A program made the position numbers and the translations under genes. This document shows, piece by piece, positions 41,725 through 54,800 of a DNA stretch of 64,000 nucleotides; positions within the stretch are counted from its first letter, which is position 1; each line of letters begins with the position of its first letter. The stretch covers positions 2,149,501 to 2,213,500 of the forward strand of contig NC_046648.1 of the NCBI RefSeq assembly GCF_900324485.2, given 5' to 3'. This DNA is from Mastacembelus armatus. Taxonomy: Eukaryota > Chordata > Actinopteri > Synbranchiformes > Mastacembelidae. The notes under the pieces were generated by a model. That model searched no databases, had not been told where the DNA came from, and worked only from the letters and a program-made list of their open reading frames with translations.

Positions 41725-43295
41725 GGCTCAAAACACCTGGGCCCTGGTGTGGGAGAGGCATATTTAGAAACAATAAGCAGCTGGAAAGCTCCCTGCTTGT
41801 TGCCAACACATGCTTACACCATTACACGCACCAGGGCACGTTAAAACAACCTGCATTTAAGGTTTCAGTCACAAACACCAGGCTCTTCCCGGTAACGCAA
41901 CCACCCCCGAAATTCCCAGAATGTAAATAACGCGGTGCGTTGATTTCAGGTGTGATAAGCATTTTCATGGCGCTGTTTCTCTTCACGGGACATGTGCAGA
42001 CAAAGACCCTGTCGACATTTGACCGAACACGACCTGACACACAACACATTTACTTACAGCATAAGAAGAAGCAGTCGTGGCTGTTTCTTTATCCAACCTG
42101 TTGAGCGAACGAACCGCGGAAGTCTCGGAGGAGAAAACCTTCTGGTGCTGGCGCCTCAAACACAGAAAGTAAAGGCGGATTTCGGCCGCCCACACACCTC
42201 CAGCCCAGGTACTTCACGACCTCACGAACCAGGAGCCCGGTGCCTCGACCGAACAGCAACGCTCAGCTCATCCGGTCCGTCTTCTGTTTGGTAAAACCCA
42301 CAGCCTTGCGCTTCCAAATGTCTCGCTGTTACCTGAGGCTACTGCTATCCCAGATCCGACACCCACCCACAGGTAAGTCGTGACGTCACGTAAGGCGGAT
42401 TTTGAAAGCGGGTTGAAGGAACGAGGTGGGAAAAAAAACCAGCAAAGGGCAGGGGTCAGGGGATAGAATATATAGATTAAAAAATGACAAATAAAACAAT
42501 TTAATTTATTATATTCAGACTGTAATTTGGAACCATAACATACAAACACAACCTATTCATTTCCATGAGTAAATTCATGCACAGAAACTCTGTCGATACA
42601 CACACAAAATGTAGGTCTGCCAGGTACACAGAGGTGCACAGCTGTAGAGCCAGCAGGTGCATTTCCGAACCGTATCTTTCATTCTGCCCTATTTTTCCCT
42701 GTATGGAAACACTTCATCACACGCTCTTTGAACTGGAATAGTAGGACCACCTCACCTGGAGAGAAATCTGAATGTGTGCAGCATGGGGACTCCTTCTTTC
42801 ACTGCAGTCACAACAGGAGCGCAAGAAATGGGAAATGATTTTATTTCTAAGTCATGTAAATACATGTGAGTAGTAAGTTTGAGGGTTAATGTCAATTCAT
42901 TTGAATGTTACAGCAGATCATATTGTGAAATCTACTCAATACTCAATATACAATATATGATCATGTTTTTATTACTTTTATATTTTAGTATATAATGCAT
43001 CATCTATGTAGGAGTTATTTTGAAACATGCTGGATAGCTATGACAGCATATATTTTCCATACCAGCTGAGCTACCATCTATGTTGTTTATCTTCATGAAA
43101 GTCTTCAGTATTTTCAAGGTATTTAAAGACTGGTGCCAAAAAGCAAAGACACATGGACAAAATTCTGTTAAACAGACTCATAAGTTATAACTGTAGGATG
43201 TACTGGGAAAACTTCAGTTACTTCTACCTGCCTAATTTACTCACATCTAGTACTACGTACATTTTTTGTCAAATTATTCTACCTTCAGTAAGAAA
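41725..43295. other. kdf1 5' flank and 3' side of TPBG-like gene
   Basis: The stretch at about 42.0-42.4 kb is G+C-richer with CpGs and is the likely kdf1 promoter or non-coding first exon. The rest is AT-rich. A minus-strand AATAAA at 42968-42973 could end the TPBG-like transcript. No further gene is seen. Confidence 0.5.
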
Positions 43296-44676
43296 TCATA
43301 ACTTCACAGGTGGGGAGGTTGTCACCTGTTTGGCCTGTCTGTTTGCTGGGCCCTGGACAATACAAGTGTCATTTGGCAGCTGCTGTGAGAAAGCTATTCC
43401 TGAATGTCCCTGTGTCCTGCCGTTGCTGTTTTCTGCTGAGATCTGCCCCAGTCGAGGGTCTGAGTCGATCTCAAATCGGTAGTGATATCCCTCCAGAACG
43501 TCCCGACACGCATCTCTCATTTCGTTGATCCACTTCTTCATACCTTTGCGATTCAGGTAGACCACAAAAAGAAACACCATGCCCACAAACCCCAGCACCA
43601 GCCCCAGGAAGACATAGGATGTTTGCAGGGTGATGTCAGCCATCTCTGCTGGGACTGGAGCGACGCAGCCAATGGCCTGGACACTGAGCCCTGTCAGCTG
43701 GATGTTAGTTAACCCTTTCGGTGAGGCACATCTCACACTGTCCACATCTACCTGTGCTCTCGATTCGTTCAACCAAGTAACAAAATTATGGATATCACAA
43801 GAGCAAGCGTAGGGGTTGTTACCAAGAAGGATGTGGATGTTCCCAAGCTTCTCAAGCTCTTGGAGAGCATCAGCCCTGAATGTCGTGAAAGAGTTGTGCG
43901 TAAGGTCCAGCATCTCCAGACGGTTCATGCCAGAGAAGGTCCCACTGTAGACAGCCACCAGAGAGTTGTTAGTGAGGAAGAGCTGCTGCAGACTGGGAAG
44001 GTGGGAGAACATCCCCGGGGGCAGCAGGGAGAGGCGATTCCCAGAGAGGTCGAGGCGGAGGAGCCCCCCGAGGCCACCCCAGCGAAGAGCCGTGGTGAGG
44101 TCTGTCAGGGCAGTGAAGTTGTACAGCGAGCGGCTCAGGTTGAGCTCCTGAAGGGGACTGCTGGGGATGCTGAGGGCCTCCGGATGGATGAGCGCCAGCT
44201 GGTTCCCACTGAGGTCCAGGAAGCGCAGGTTGATGAGAGCAGAGAAGCTGTGGGATGCCATCTCTGTAATCCTGTGAAGACGACTAACGCTGTAACATCT
44301 GTCCTTAGACACTGAATATTGTTCTCATGCTTCACTACAAATCTAAGTAAATGCAAAACACATCCACAGAAACAGACTTTAAATATTTATTAAATACACA
44401 TTAACACTGACATTCTCACCTATTATTGCTCAAAATGATGTTGGTGACATTCTCCAGCTCTGTAAATGAATCAGGTGCAATCTGGTGTATATTATTCCCT
44501 GTGATAATGACAGTCCTTGTGTATCCTGGGATACTTGGTGGCACCGTGAGCAGATCCTTGGAAACACATTTCACTGTACGAGTGACCCCGAAACACTCAC
44601 AGCCAAAAGGACACTCCAAGCACTGACATGGTACACAAAGAATTGCCAAAAACACAAGGACTGCAAAAATACACAT
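43296..44676 (-). CDS. Trophoblast glycoprotein (TPBG/5T4/WAIF)-like LRR receptor
   Basis: Type I membrane glycoprotein family that modulates Wnt signalling at the cell surface. Exons (minus): 44420-44676 and 43296-44271, phase 2 junction, 410 residues (human TPBG 420). Seen: signal peptide (about 1-20), LRRNT with CPFGCECFGVTRTVKC, leucine-rich repeats (IILSNNRITEMASHSF, LRFLDLSGNQL, LLRLDLSGNRLSLLPPGMF, LQQLFLTNNSLVAVYSGTF, LEMLDLTHNSF), LRRCT with NNPYACSCDIHNFVTWL at about 237-255, a transmembrane helix at about 301-325 and a cytoplasmic start YLNRKGMKKWINEMRDACRD then EGYHYRFEIDSDPRL, nearly the human TPBG sequence. The tail is longer than in human TPBG. The intron splits the second visible repeat, whereas mammalian TPBG is single-exon in its coding part. 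It is a paralogue whose exact name (tpbg, tpbgl or waif2) I cannot settle. Confidence 0.88.
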
Positions 44677-45709
44677 CTTTAAATTACAGCCAATGACAAA
44701 AAAAGCTTAAAAAAAAGAAAAAAAATGCATTAATAAGCTAAACTTTAAATTTGTTCTCACGAATTAATCCTATACTGCAGAGGTGGCAAAGTGTGCCTGC
44801 TCCAGTATCAGTCTCTCCTCATCTGCTACACTCTGGGAATAACGGTCCCCATAAATTGATGGTAGTTCGTATCACGCAGAATCTGCTGTAGGAAAAAGTA
44901 TGTGGTTCCCTTAAAGGTACAGAGAACAATTAGAACACCCACAAAAGGTGTTGTATACAGTAGAACAAATGTTGAGCTGATACCACCCAATAATCAATAC
45001 TTATTTACATACCAAGCATTAAAAAAAATGACAAAACAAAAACAATGCATATTAATGTAAAGCTGTATTGCTCATGGTTTGTATAATTTAGCAGTTATTT
45101 TAGACATTCTGGCATGAGGATGAAAACATTAAAATTCTGACTAGAGAAAAGCAAATAAAAAAATAAATAAAAATAAAAAAGCACTTCACACATTTGTCTT
45201 TATACACCAGACAGAAGAGAACTGAAGGGATTTGGGGAGGATTTTAAAAAACAATGTCACAATATTACACATCAGGGGCCTGTATCATGCCATTTTTGGT
45301 AGCAGCACATATCTCAGATAAATAATTGATAAATATTATCAGCATTAAGATTTCATGGTCCATTTTGTAGCAATTTGTCACTCAAAAGGTCATTAGTCAG
45401 GCTGGAAACCGATTCATTATTACCACTAATGAAAACTACAATTCTTCACTATATTCTTAATAAACTAAACAAAAACACAGAAACCACTTTGTGAAAAAAA
45501 CAGCAATGTTTTTTTTTTTTTTTACCTTATTAAATCATAAATATAAACATAAAATTAAAAGGAATCATTGACTGCAAAACAACCCACAGACAGCTAGGCT
45601 TTGACCTCAATCTCCGTCCTAGAGACCGTGATACAACATGTATGACAATGCAAATGTATAAAAAAATAAGCAGTATATGTGTATGAGTCATCTCGTGCTG
45701 CTCGCTCCA
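44677..45709. other. TPBG-like 5' flank and tmem222 3' UTR
   Basis: AT-rich DNA with poly(T) and poly(A) patches and no supported gene. It holds the promoter of the TPBG-like gene on the left and the tmem222 3' UTR on the right. No confident poly(A) signal was picked. Confidence 0.5.
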
Positions 45710-45835
45710 TCACTGTAGGTTGAATGTTAGGATAAACATGGCAAGAACTCCGCACAGCATGACGAAGGGTAGCCAGGTCTTGAGGAATGCGACCCAGCTA
45801 AAGGACAGAGAGCAAGCAATGTGTTAGAGTCAGCA

Positions 45836-45875
<40 letters not shown>

Positions 45876-48800
45876 GCAGGGACAGTCAAACTTCCCCTTG
45901 TGGACAGATAAGGACAGGTAAGGTCTGTTTATGTTGTCACATGGTCCGAGAGGCCTCACATCTCCCCTCTCCCCCTGTGGATTCACCCCCCCTGCACCCT
46001 GCTGTCCTTCCCACCCTGCTGGTGAAGGGAGCCCCAGCAGAGAGGTGACCTCCAGTGGTGACACACAGGGGAGCACTGCTGTCAGTGATGAATTACATGG
46101 CTCCGCTTCTCATTAACAGACGCCTGTGCCACTGGAGTGTATGTGCAGAGGCAGCACAAACTATGACGGCAGCGTTCTCTATGTGGGTCAGCATAGAATA
46201 ATGAGGGGAGGGGGTCTCTGAGCCAGATGTGTCTTAATGCTCACATCCTTCTAGCGACAAATAAATATAAAGCTTCAGGTGTGTTTGTTAGCCACCATTT
46301 TTTTTCCACTGCCAACTTCGAGTTCTGCTATTGGAAGTTCTCTTTTTTTGTGCTAAAGTTTTTTTTTGTGTTTTTTTGCTTTTAATTTATATGAAACACG
46401 TGTGTAGGGAAAGAGGAGGTCATACGTTTAGAAGCTGTAAAGTCGATGCCCCGCGATGAGGCATCTACAGTGGGTACGGAAAGTATTCAGACCCCTTTAA
46501 ATTTTTCACTCTTTGTGTCATTGCAGCCATTTGCCAAAATCAAAAAAGTTCATTTTATTTCTCATTAATGTACACTCAGCACCCCATCTTGACAGAAAAA
46601 AACAGAAATGTAGAAATTTTTGCAAATTTATTAAAAAAGAAAAACTAAAATATCACATGGTCATAAGTATTCAGACCCTGTGCTCAGTATTGAGTAGAAG
46701 CACCCTTTTGAGCTAGTACAGCCATGAGTCTTCTTGGGAATGATGCAACAAGTTTTTCACACCTGGATTTGGGGATCCTCTGCCATTCTTCCTTGCAGAT
46801 CCTCTCCAGTTCTGTCAGGTTGGATGGTGAACGTTGGTGGACAGCCATTTTCAGGTCTCTCCAGAGATGCTCAATTGGGTTTAGGTCAGGGCTCTGGCTG
46901 GGCCAGTCAAGAACGGTCACAGAGTTGTTCTGAAGCCACTCCTTTGTTATTTTAGCTGTGTGCTTAGGGTCATTGTCCTGTTGAAAGGTGAACCTTCGGC
47001 CCAGTCTGAGGTCCTGAGCACTCTGGAAGAGGTTTTCTTCCAGGATATCTCTGTACTTGGCCGCATTCATCTTTCCTTCAATTGCAACCAGTCGTCCTGT
47101 CCCTGCAGCTGAAAAACACCCCCACAACATGATGCTCCCACCACCATGTTTCACTGTAGGGATTGTATTGGGCAGGTGATGAGCAGTGCCTGGTTTCTCC
47201 ACACACACCGCTTAGAATTAACGCCAAAAAGTTCAATCTTGGTCTCATCAGACTAAAGAATCTTATTTCTCATAGTCTGGGAGTCCTTCATGTGTTTTTT
47301 GGCAAACTCTATGCAGGCTTTCATGTGTCTTGCACTGAGGAGAGGTTTCCATCGGACCACTCTGCCATAAAGCCCCGACTGGTGGAGGGCTGCAGTGATA
47401 GTTGACTTTGTGGAACTTTCTCCCATCTCCCTACTGCATCTCTGGAGCTCAGCCACAGTGATCTTTGGGTTCTTCTTTACCTCTCTCACCAAGGCTCTTC
47501 TCCCACAATTGCTCAGTTTGGCTGGACGGCCAGGTCTAGGAAGAGTTCTGGTCGTCCCAAACTTTTTCCATTTGAGGATTATGGAGGCCACTGAGCTCTT
47601 AGGAACCTTGAGTGCTGCAGAAATTCTTTTGTAACCTTGGCCAGATCTGAGCCTTGCCACAATTCTGTCTCTGAGCTCCTTGGGCAGTTCCTTTGACCTC
47701 ATGACTCTCATTTGCTCTGACATGCACTGTGAGCTGTAAGGTCTTATATAGACAGGTGTGTGCCTTTCCTAATCAAGTCCAATCAGTTTAATTAAACACA
47801 GCTGGACTCCAATGAAGGAGCAGAACCATCTCAAGGAGGATCAGAAGAAATGGACAGCATGTGAGTTAAATATGAGTGTCACTGCAAAGGGTCTGAATAC
47901 TTATGACCATGTGATATTTCAGTTTTTCTTTTTTAATAAATTAGCAAAAATTTCTACATTTCTGTTTTTTTCTGTCAAGATGGGGTGCTGAGTGTACATT
48001 AATGAGAAATAAAATGAACTTTTTTGATTTTGGCAAATGGCTGCAATGACACAAAGAGTGAAAAATTTAAAGGGGTCTGAATACTTTCCGTACCCACTGT
48101 ATATGTCAGGTGCTAATTGGTGTGAACACCCAGCTGCTTCTATCCAATTGTTAAATTGCTAAATTAATCAAATATCACTGGCCCACATAGAAAAAGATAC
48201 TGATTTATTTAAAATTTTTTCTGAAGGACCCAAGTTTTCTTAAAAACCAGAAAGGCCCTCTGCAGTTAAATACGTTATGTGCTGGACTCCCATGGAACAG
48301 ATCCCGACTTGAAGCAGGGTAGGACTTAAATGCATATTGTTCTTAAAATGCACAGACATGGCTAAAACACTAACCTCACGTGTTTCCCGTGAACCAGAGC
48401 CAGCGCGCACAGATTCACCATGTTCCAAGACGTGCTGTTGTTGTAGCGCATGAGGTTGAGGGCCATGGCGACGTGGGAATGGCAGTTATCAAAGCACAGA
48501 TTGTGCTGCAATAAAAACACAAAAAGTATGTATTACTGTATGAATAATAAATAAGTGTGTTAAAGTCCTAAATAAATAAATAATATCTTACCGGCCTACA
48601 TTTGTATTCCTCAGATGCATCATGCACTGCTTTGTCCCATGTAGCAGCACCATTACCACAGACTTTGTCCACGTCAAGTTTCCAATACCTGCAATAATAG
48701 TAAACAATCAGCCAGTGTGTTATTTTAAATATGTGAGCTACTTGTTGAAATACTATGAAAATTAAACATTTGGATTAATAAACTTACTTTGTTGGTCTAC

Positions 48801-49473
48801 CAAAGCCCATGTTGTCCTCCTAAGGGTGGGGGGGAGAAAAAGTTGTTTTTAACAAATCCCACAAATGGACTTAACTAAAAAAATAAGATGAATGCAATCA
48901 ATGAAAATGCAGCTGGAAGAACCCAGAGGTCACGTTTCCAGGTCATCACAGCAGCTGTTCCTCTGAAGATCATCTCATTTTAATGTGGGTGGACTCTGCT
49001 GAGCCACAACACTGATGAAGGAGGTCAAGTTCCACCTCGTTACTACAAGGACAAATTAGGTACAAATGCAACACTCACCGAGACAAAGTATGACCCTGCA
49101 AAATCTCGTATGACTCCAGAAGAGGTGCATATTCCCATGTGGCCAATAAAGGGGAGCACCCACCTGCAGGACGCAGCACCCAGCAGAAAAACAAACAATA
49201 CATGGAAGCGTCTGATTGAATTAATGCACGTTTGACCGTGGAACAGACTGAAGTAGTAACAGTCGTGTATTGAAAGAAAACAGCTAATGTGAGATGTTAC
49301 CAGAAGCCAAACACGCAGCACAGCACAGATAATACTAAAGCTAAAGCTCCTTACGATAAAATAGGGATGGGTGTCCAGACGACGCAATAAGGGTAGCGGC
49401 TGCTTTTTCTGTCGCTTTTTAGGAAATCTCCGTGGTAGTTTATCATCATGTCGATGTCATCCACCTCCGCCAT
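45710..49473 (-). CDS. tmem222: Transmembrane protein 222 (DUF778 family)
   Basis: Small conserved membrane protein; human loss causes a neurodevelopmental disorder, molecular role unclear. Exons (minus): 49355-49473, 49079-49163, 48788-48819, 48592-48688, 48375-48505, 45710-45797; 183 residues (human 208, with a longer N-terminus). Seen: [16 protein letters not shown] at the first junction, [76 protein letters not shown], and the C-terminal membrane segment [20 protein letters not shown] ending in FNLQ. The 32-base third exon and phase-2 links are supported because the joined sequence runs colinear with human. The last intron (2.6 kb) contains a complete Tc1 element. The 5' end is near the window's tmem222/wdtc1 gap. 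Confidence 0.95.
45838..45873. repeat. (TG)n microsatellite
   Basis: About 17 TG units in the last intron of tmem222, only 40 bases from the final exon's acceptor, so length changes here could matter for splicing. Confidence 0.95.
46468..48099 (-). mobile_element. Tc1-like DNA transposon with 212-bp inverted repeats
   Basis: A 1632-base element between TA target duplications (46466-46467 and 48100-48101). Terminal inverted repeats 46468-46679 and 47888-48099 differ at about two positions. Each carries an outer (GGAAAGTATTCAGACCCC) and an inner (CATAAGTATTCAGACCC) copy of the binding motif, the IR/DR layout known from fish Tc1 elements. The minus strand encodes a DD34E transposase: paired-like HTH and GRPAKLS linker in the frame ending at 47253, then QQDNDPKHT and NPIEHLW with 34 residues between catalytic D and E in the frame ending at 46684. 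An in-frame TAG at 47253-47255 (TGG in relatives) and a frame shift near 47195-47205 inactivate it. Sits in the last intron of tmem222. The short divergence of the repeats suggests recent arrival. Confidence 0.96.
46684..47723 (-). pseudogene. Tc1 transposase, inactivated
   Basis: Two adjacent open frames of one transposase. The N-terminal part begins [20 protein letters not shown] and holds the DNA-binding domain. The C-terminal part holds the second catalytic Asp and the Glu, and ends KGASTQY. They are separated by one stop codon (47253-47255) and about one missing base, so no full enzyme (about 340 residues) can be made. Otherwise every family motif is intact, so the inactivation looks young. 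Confidence 0.92.
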
Positions 49474-51539
49474 CACTGCTCACACTGACAGATAGCAGTG
49501 ACGCACGGCGGCGTGGGGGCGGAGGCGCGCAGACGTCGCCACCGCGGATCAGCCAGCTGTCGGTCAGTGAACGCAACACCGTTCATGTAATCGTCAGCTG
49601 CGTTTGTGTTCCGTCGGTGAATAGGAATAAAGTGCAGTTCCCACTAAAACTATGTTACATGATATTAACATGATACATTTGTTTTATCCGCTGGGTGATT
49701 GTTCTTATTTAATGCTTACACTGCAAAAGTATTTTGTTTGATTAATTTAAAAGACTGCCTGACAGGGCAGGTTGTTTAAATAAACACATTAAAATTACAT
49801 TGGCAGACATTTTCAATCACCCTCAAAAGGCAAGTTTTTCAAGTTTACTGTTTTCTGTTTGGCAGCCTCACAGTCACCCTTTGGCTTTATCACTGAAACC
49901 TCCACTACTCCTAAAGCTGGGTCACCCCTTTACTGTACTGTATGTGGGCCATTGGACGCTCCACTAACTACTCATGCTCGTATTTGGCTCACATTTGTTG
50001 CCAAATAGTCAGCAAAAGCAGAAGGTAGAGCAGACACTGATGAATGAGCAGGACATGAGAAAGTTCATACTGTAACCTCACCTACAGTATGTGTCTTCCC
50101 AGCCTAGTTAGTATTGGGGCACTACTGCTGTGGCTGTTGTTTGAAAGGACAAACTATTTATCATTAACGTGAGCAATGAGAGAACAAATGCAAGAGAAGA
50201 CAGACCAGAAAGTGTTCAATTATTTTATTCATTACCTTGTTTGTGACAAAGGTTATTTTAAGATTCCCCAAAGAAAAACAGATTATCTCAAATTATGAAC
50301 AATTTAACACATGGAAGCCTAGTGTTGCATTTTGCTGAGGGCCCATTTCTTATCATTCACCCTATTTGAGGGCAAAGAAGACCCAATGAGCTGTTCTCTG
50401 AGTAACCTACAGGATGGCTCTGTGTCCTTTTTTTGCCGACAACTATGGTCAGAGAAGCCTCATGCAACCAGGACAGAAGCCCTGACCGCAGCAGAGGACT
50501 AGTGCTAATGCCACACAGCTAATATCACCAACAAGTGTTAAGTGCTCATTTGCCATATACCACAAATTAGCATCTGTGTCCCAATTATACCCAACAAAAG
50601 CTTTACACTGACAGTTCAAGCCAAATGCAATCAATGGAAGATAACTTAAACAAAAAAACACTATTAGACTGTTATGTTTTTACACCAACGTCTTTGCCAA
50701 TATCTTGTTAATCTATTGTAGTGAAAACTTAACTAAAAGGAGTACACTATGTCAAAATGATGGGTCAGTGAAATGAAGATAATGAACATTAAACCTTGGC
50801 CACTGAAATGATACATAACAACCTTTGGCAGAAGAAACAACTTGTTATAAACTAAAAGTTCATAAGTATATTTCATTGAAACAACACCTGCAACTTTGAT
50901 AACTTGGAGAGTGACAATAAATTCTAGGCTTCCTGTGACCTAAACACCAACTGAAAATATGATCAAGTCTAAGTCAGATTCGACGACTTGGATGTGCAGC
51001 CTTTCTGAGATGAATGGACACGGTGACTCTTCGCTCCAAGTGACAAGGGATGCAACAAAGCACCGTCTTCTGGCCTGTGATCTGATCCTCCACAGGGGAC
51101 ACAGAGACTGCGGCCACACTGACCTGAAAATAGGTTGCCCGACCGCAGGCTTCTCCTTCTATGTGTTGTGTCTCTTCCCAACATAAACCTGAGGAGGGAT
51201 AAGTGTGGAACTCCTACGTCTGTGTGAGAAGCCTGGGGAGTGACGTGGAAGATGTTCTCCTCAAAAGTGTTTCCCTGCCCCCTCAGGCTGGAGGGAAAGG
51301 CTGAGATGCTGTTGGTGCTTTAAAGGGGCGAGATGGGCATCATCTCCACCCTCCATGAATTCCTCTGTCTAAACTGGTCTTCACCAGTCCTGTCTTAGGA
51401 CAGGGGAGGGTGATGCATAGTGCAGAGATGTGACATGACATTCACTCAATGTTTCTGTCAGATAGAGGGTAAATTAAGATTCAAACAGGAGCTGGAAGAG
51501 TGCATCCTTCCTGCATCCATTCTACATGATGGCTGGTTC
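49474..51539. other. tmem222 5' flank and wdtc1 3' UTR
   Basis: A short CpG-bearing patch next to 49474-49620 is the tmem222 promoter. From there to 51539 no gene is seen. A minus-strand AATAAA at 50224-50229 would give wdtc1 a 3' UTR of about 1.3 kb, similar to long vertebrate WDTC1 3' UTRs. Confidence 0.5.
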
Positions 51540-51812
51540 TTAACTTGTCCGACACTGTACTTGTCCCTCTGAGCTGTCTTCATCATCTGAACCTTCTGGG
51601 CCAACACCACGCAGGCCTGTGATGCGATAGCCCATGTTAAGCAACATAACCTCCAGTGGATCAGCGTTCATACGCCGCTGGTTTGCCTCAGCAGCACCCT
51701 CCATGTCCTTCACCACCCGCCCATTGTCAGTCTCTGTCTATATTATGAAAGTAGGAGAGAGGAAAGCAAACAAAAGGGAAAATTTAATATGCATTCATTT
51801 GTGGGTGTGTGT

Positions 51813-51847
<35 letters not shown>

Positions 51848-54800
51848 TATATGATCAGCAGTTTACCTCTGGTCTGGGGTTCCATAATCGAACGACAGGG
51901 TCAATACCACTAGTAGCTAGGAAGCAATAGCTGGGGTGCGGCTGCAGGCAGTTGACAATGGACTGATCCCCCTGCAGGATCCTGACCAGATTAGTGGTTT
52001 CCTTTTCCCAGATAAAAAAGGAGCCATCATCTGAGCCACTGACAATGTACTGGCCTTTGCTGTAAAGGAAAGGAAATTATTCAGACCCGACAAAAGAACC
52101 AAGTTCTTGCTACATGTCGCAACTGTTTTACACTGAACTTCTTTTATAGAACTTGTTCACGTCACCGTACAGGTTGTAAACGGGATTTTCCCAGTACTGG
52201 TGTGGAAGGTAACCCAACAAAGCATTCTGGTAACACAATGTTCAACTGAAGCTGTCTGTTAGGTTGTGTGCACAGTATTACATTCCAGCAGTGTTACTCA
52301 TCCAGGTTTTCTTATACGAGGAGAAAATTCTATTGTTAAAAAAAAAAAAAAAAACAGTAAAGCAGTTTACAACACATCACACAACAGTTTGACTGGTGTC
52401 TCACGTAGTGTGCAGTGGCATGTTCGGTGCTGACCTGATTAAAAATAGAGACTAAACCCAGAATGTACCTGCATTGAATTGTAAGATTTCAGTGTGTTAA
52501 AGTGAATATTTTAATCTTTTTAACAAACTTTTGTCCATAGACAGAACCAGCTTCAGTACCTAGTTCCTGCATTTATGAATGAAAGATACTTTTCACAGTA
52601 GGGCTTCGTGCCCCTGATTCTCTACTGTAGATTTATTATCTGTTTTAATCTACAGGGCTCATTACTGTCCCCTAGTGGGGCCTGTGCAGTCAGAGTGAGA
52701 CCTGCTGACCTTCCAAAGAAGTTGGCCTCTTTGATATCCGTGGTAGTGTTGCAGTGGCCGCAGTATCTGTGCTTGTAGTCAAAGCTGCGCTCTCTCAGCA
52801 CTAACTCATCTTCAGGGATGGACTCCTTCCGACTGAATGAGTGGAATCGGACGGAGCTATTGGCCTTCTTATCTTCTCCTAGTGAAGAAATTAAACTTAT
52901 TACCACTGAATCATTCAGACACATTAACAAATAAAGAGTTGACAGTTCCTATTTAGAATCAGCTGTCAACCTATAATATACAGTTTCTGTCCTAACAAAG
53001 GAACTTGTTTAAACTTGTGTGAAACTCTCAATTTCACACTTCCAACACTGTACACTATGTAAGCACCACGTACTGAGTTCAAAGAAAAGAATGGCAGTGG
53101 GGGATTGCATATGTATTTAAACTATGTACATACTTGTTTAAAATATGTGTGTTACCAAATACACTTTGACTCTTTCATACCTGATCCTATCTTGGAGAAG
53201 AGAGCAGCCTTAATATCTTTATCTAAGGCATCACAGGCACTACTGTGTGCCTGCTCCGGAAACTTTCCTTTGAAATCATCCAAACACTCCAGAGCCTCAG
53301 ACACATATTTCAGCTCAAACAGACACCGTGCCAGTCTGAAATGTGCTTTCAGATGGCCAGGGTTTAGAGTCAAAGCCTTCAGACAGTCCCTGAGAGCATC
53401 ATAATGGTCTCCGTCCCTGGGAATTACAGATATAAACATAAAATCTTAATAACTGGTTTCATAGCCTTCAGGAAAAGATGATGAAATTCTATCTGCAGTA
53501 ATACGAGACCTACCACTTGCGTTTCATATAGGCTGCAGCACGGTTCCCATACAGCATGGCATTGCAGCTGGCCTGGTGAATGCCTAAACTGTACAGCTGG
53601 ATAGCTTGTGTCCACCTCTGTCGTGCAAATGCATCATTAGCTTGTTGCTTTATCTTCTCCAAGTGAGGGGGGAGCTCAGTAGAACTAAAAAGGGGAACAG
53701 AAGAAATAGTCTTTACACTAATTGATCAATTATTTGTGTAAGAGCAATCACTAGGTGAAGAGATAACTACCTTGAGCACATGTTGCTTCCAGTAAAACGA
53801 ATATGGTTGGTTGGCAAGTGAATTCCATTGGAGACGCCATTGGTCGTCTTTCCGTTTTGCATGTCTCCTAAGAAACCAAAAATTCAGAAATCACCAGCGT
53901 ATCCTCAGATGTACAGTACCTCCATGAGGCGTCACATCTTTTGTTACTACAGTTTTATACAGACCAACCTGTGGATGACTGGCACTTTTTTGGAAGCAAG
54001 AATGTGTATGGCCTCTGTTTAAAGGTCAAGTCAAACAAGTACACCTAGAAGAACCATAAACATTATTGAAGCTAATATTACAGCAAGGGCTAGCAGTTAA
54101 TGATGACAGTATTCCTCGTTTGTTGTAAGAAGCATTACCTGTTCCCCACCCATGTTAACAAGCAGCTCTGTACCATCTGGACTAAAGGTGACATAGGTAG
54201 CCACAAGGACCCTTAGGCGGTTACTGTAGTCTGGGAGTTTCACTGGTAGGTGCCCTGAAACATTCAAACAGAAGGTGATGTTACTCAACAACATCCAACA
54301 CAGTCACTTTCCCTGTACCCTACACATTTCCTGTCATTATACTATATAATTAAGACACAAATGTACCCATTAAATTGATATCAGACAATTCACCCATGGA
54401 TGCACCTGCAACATAATACTGCCCAGCTCCATCTGGGATGGGCTTCTGCCTTTCACAGAATGTGTGCACAGCTGCTGATGTGCTCTGACTCATAGATTTC
54501 CTATGTAAGAAACAAAAATAAAAAAAAACTCAGTTCAGCATCTAAATTTCAAAGCCTGCAATAGTAAACACACCATATCTGAGATGATGCTGAATAATCA
54601 TTACCATAGAATGACATCAGAAACTCAGCTAACCTGTAGTTGTGTATCATCCTGATGTCATAGAGACGTACAAAGGGACCATTTGCTCCCACGGCTAGGT
54701 AGTTGTTGTCCCGTGGGTTGACAGCTAGACACTTGGCCTCAACCAGCTGACCACAAAACTCTGTCAGGTCAATCAGCACCTCAGAACGTTTACTGCTCTC

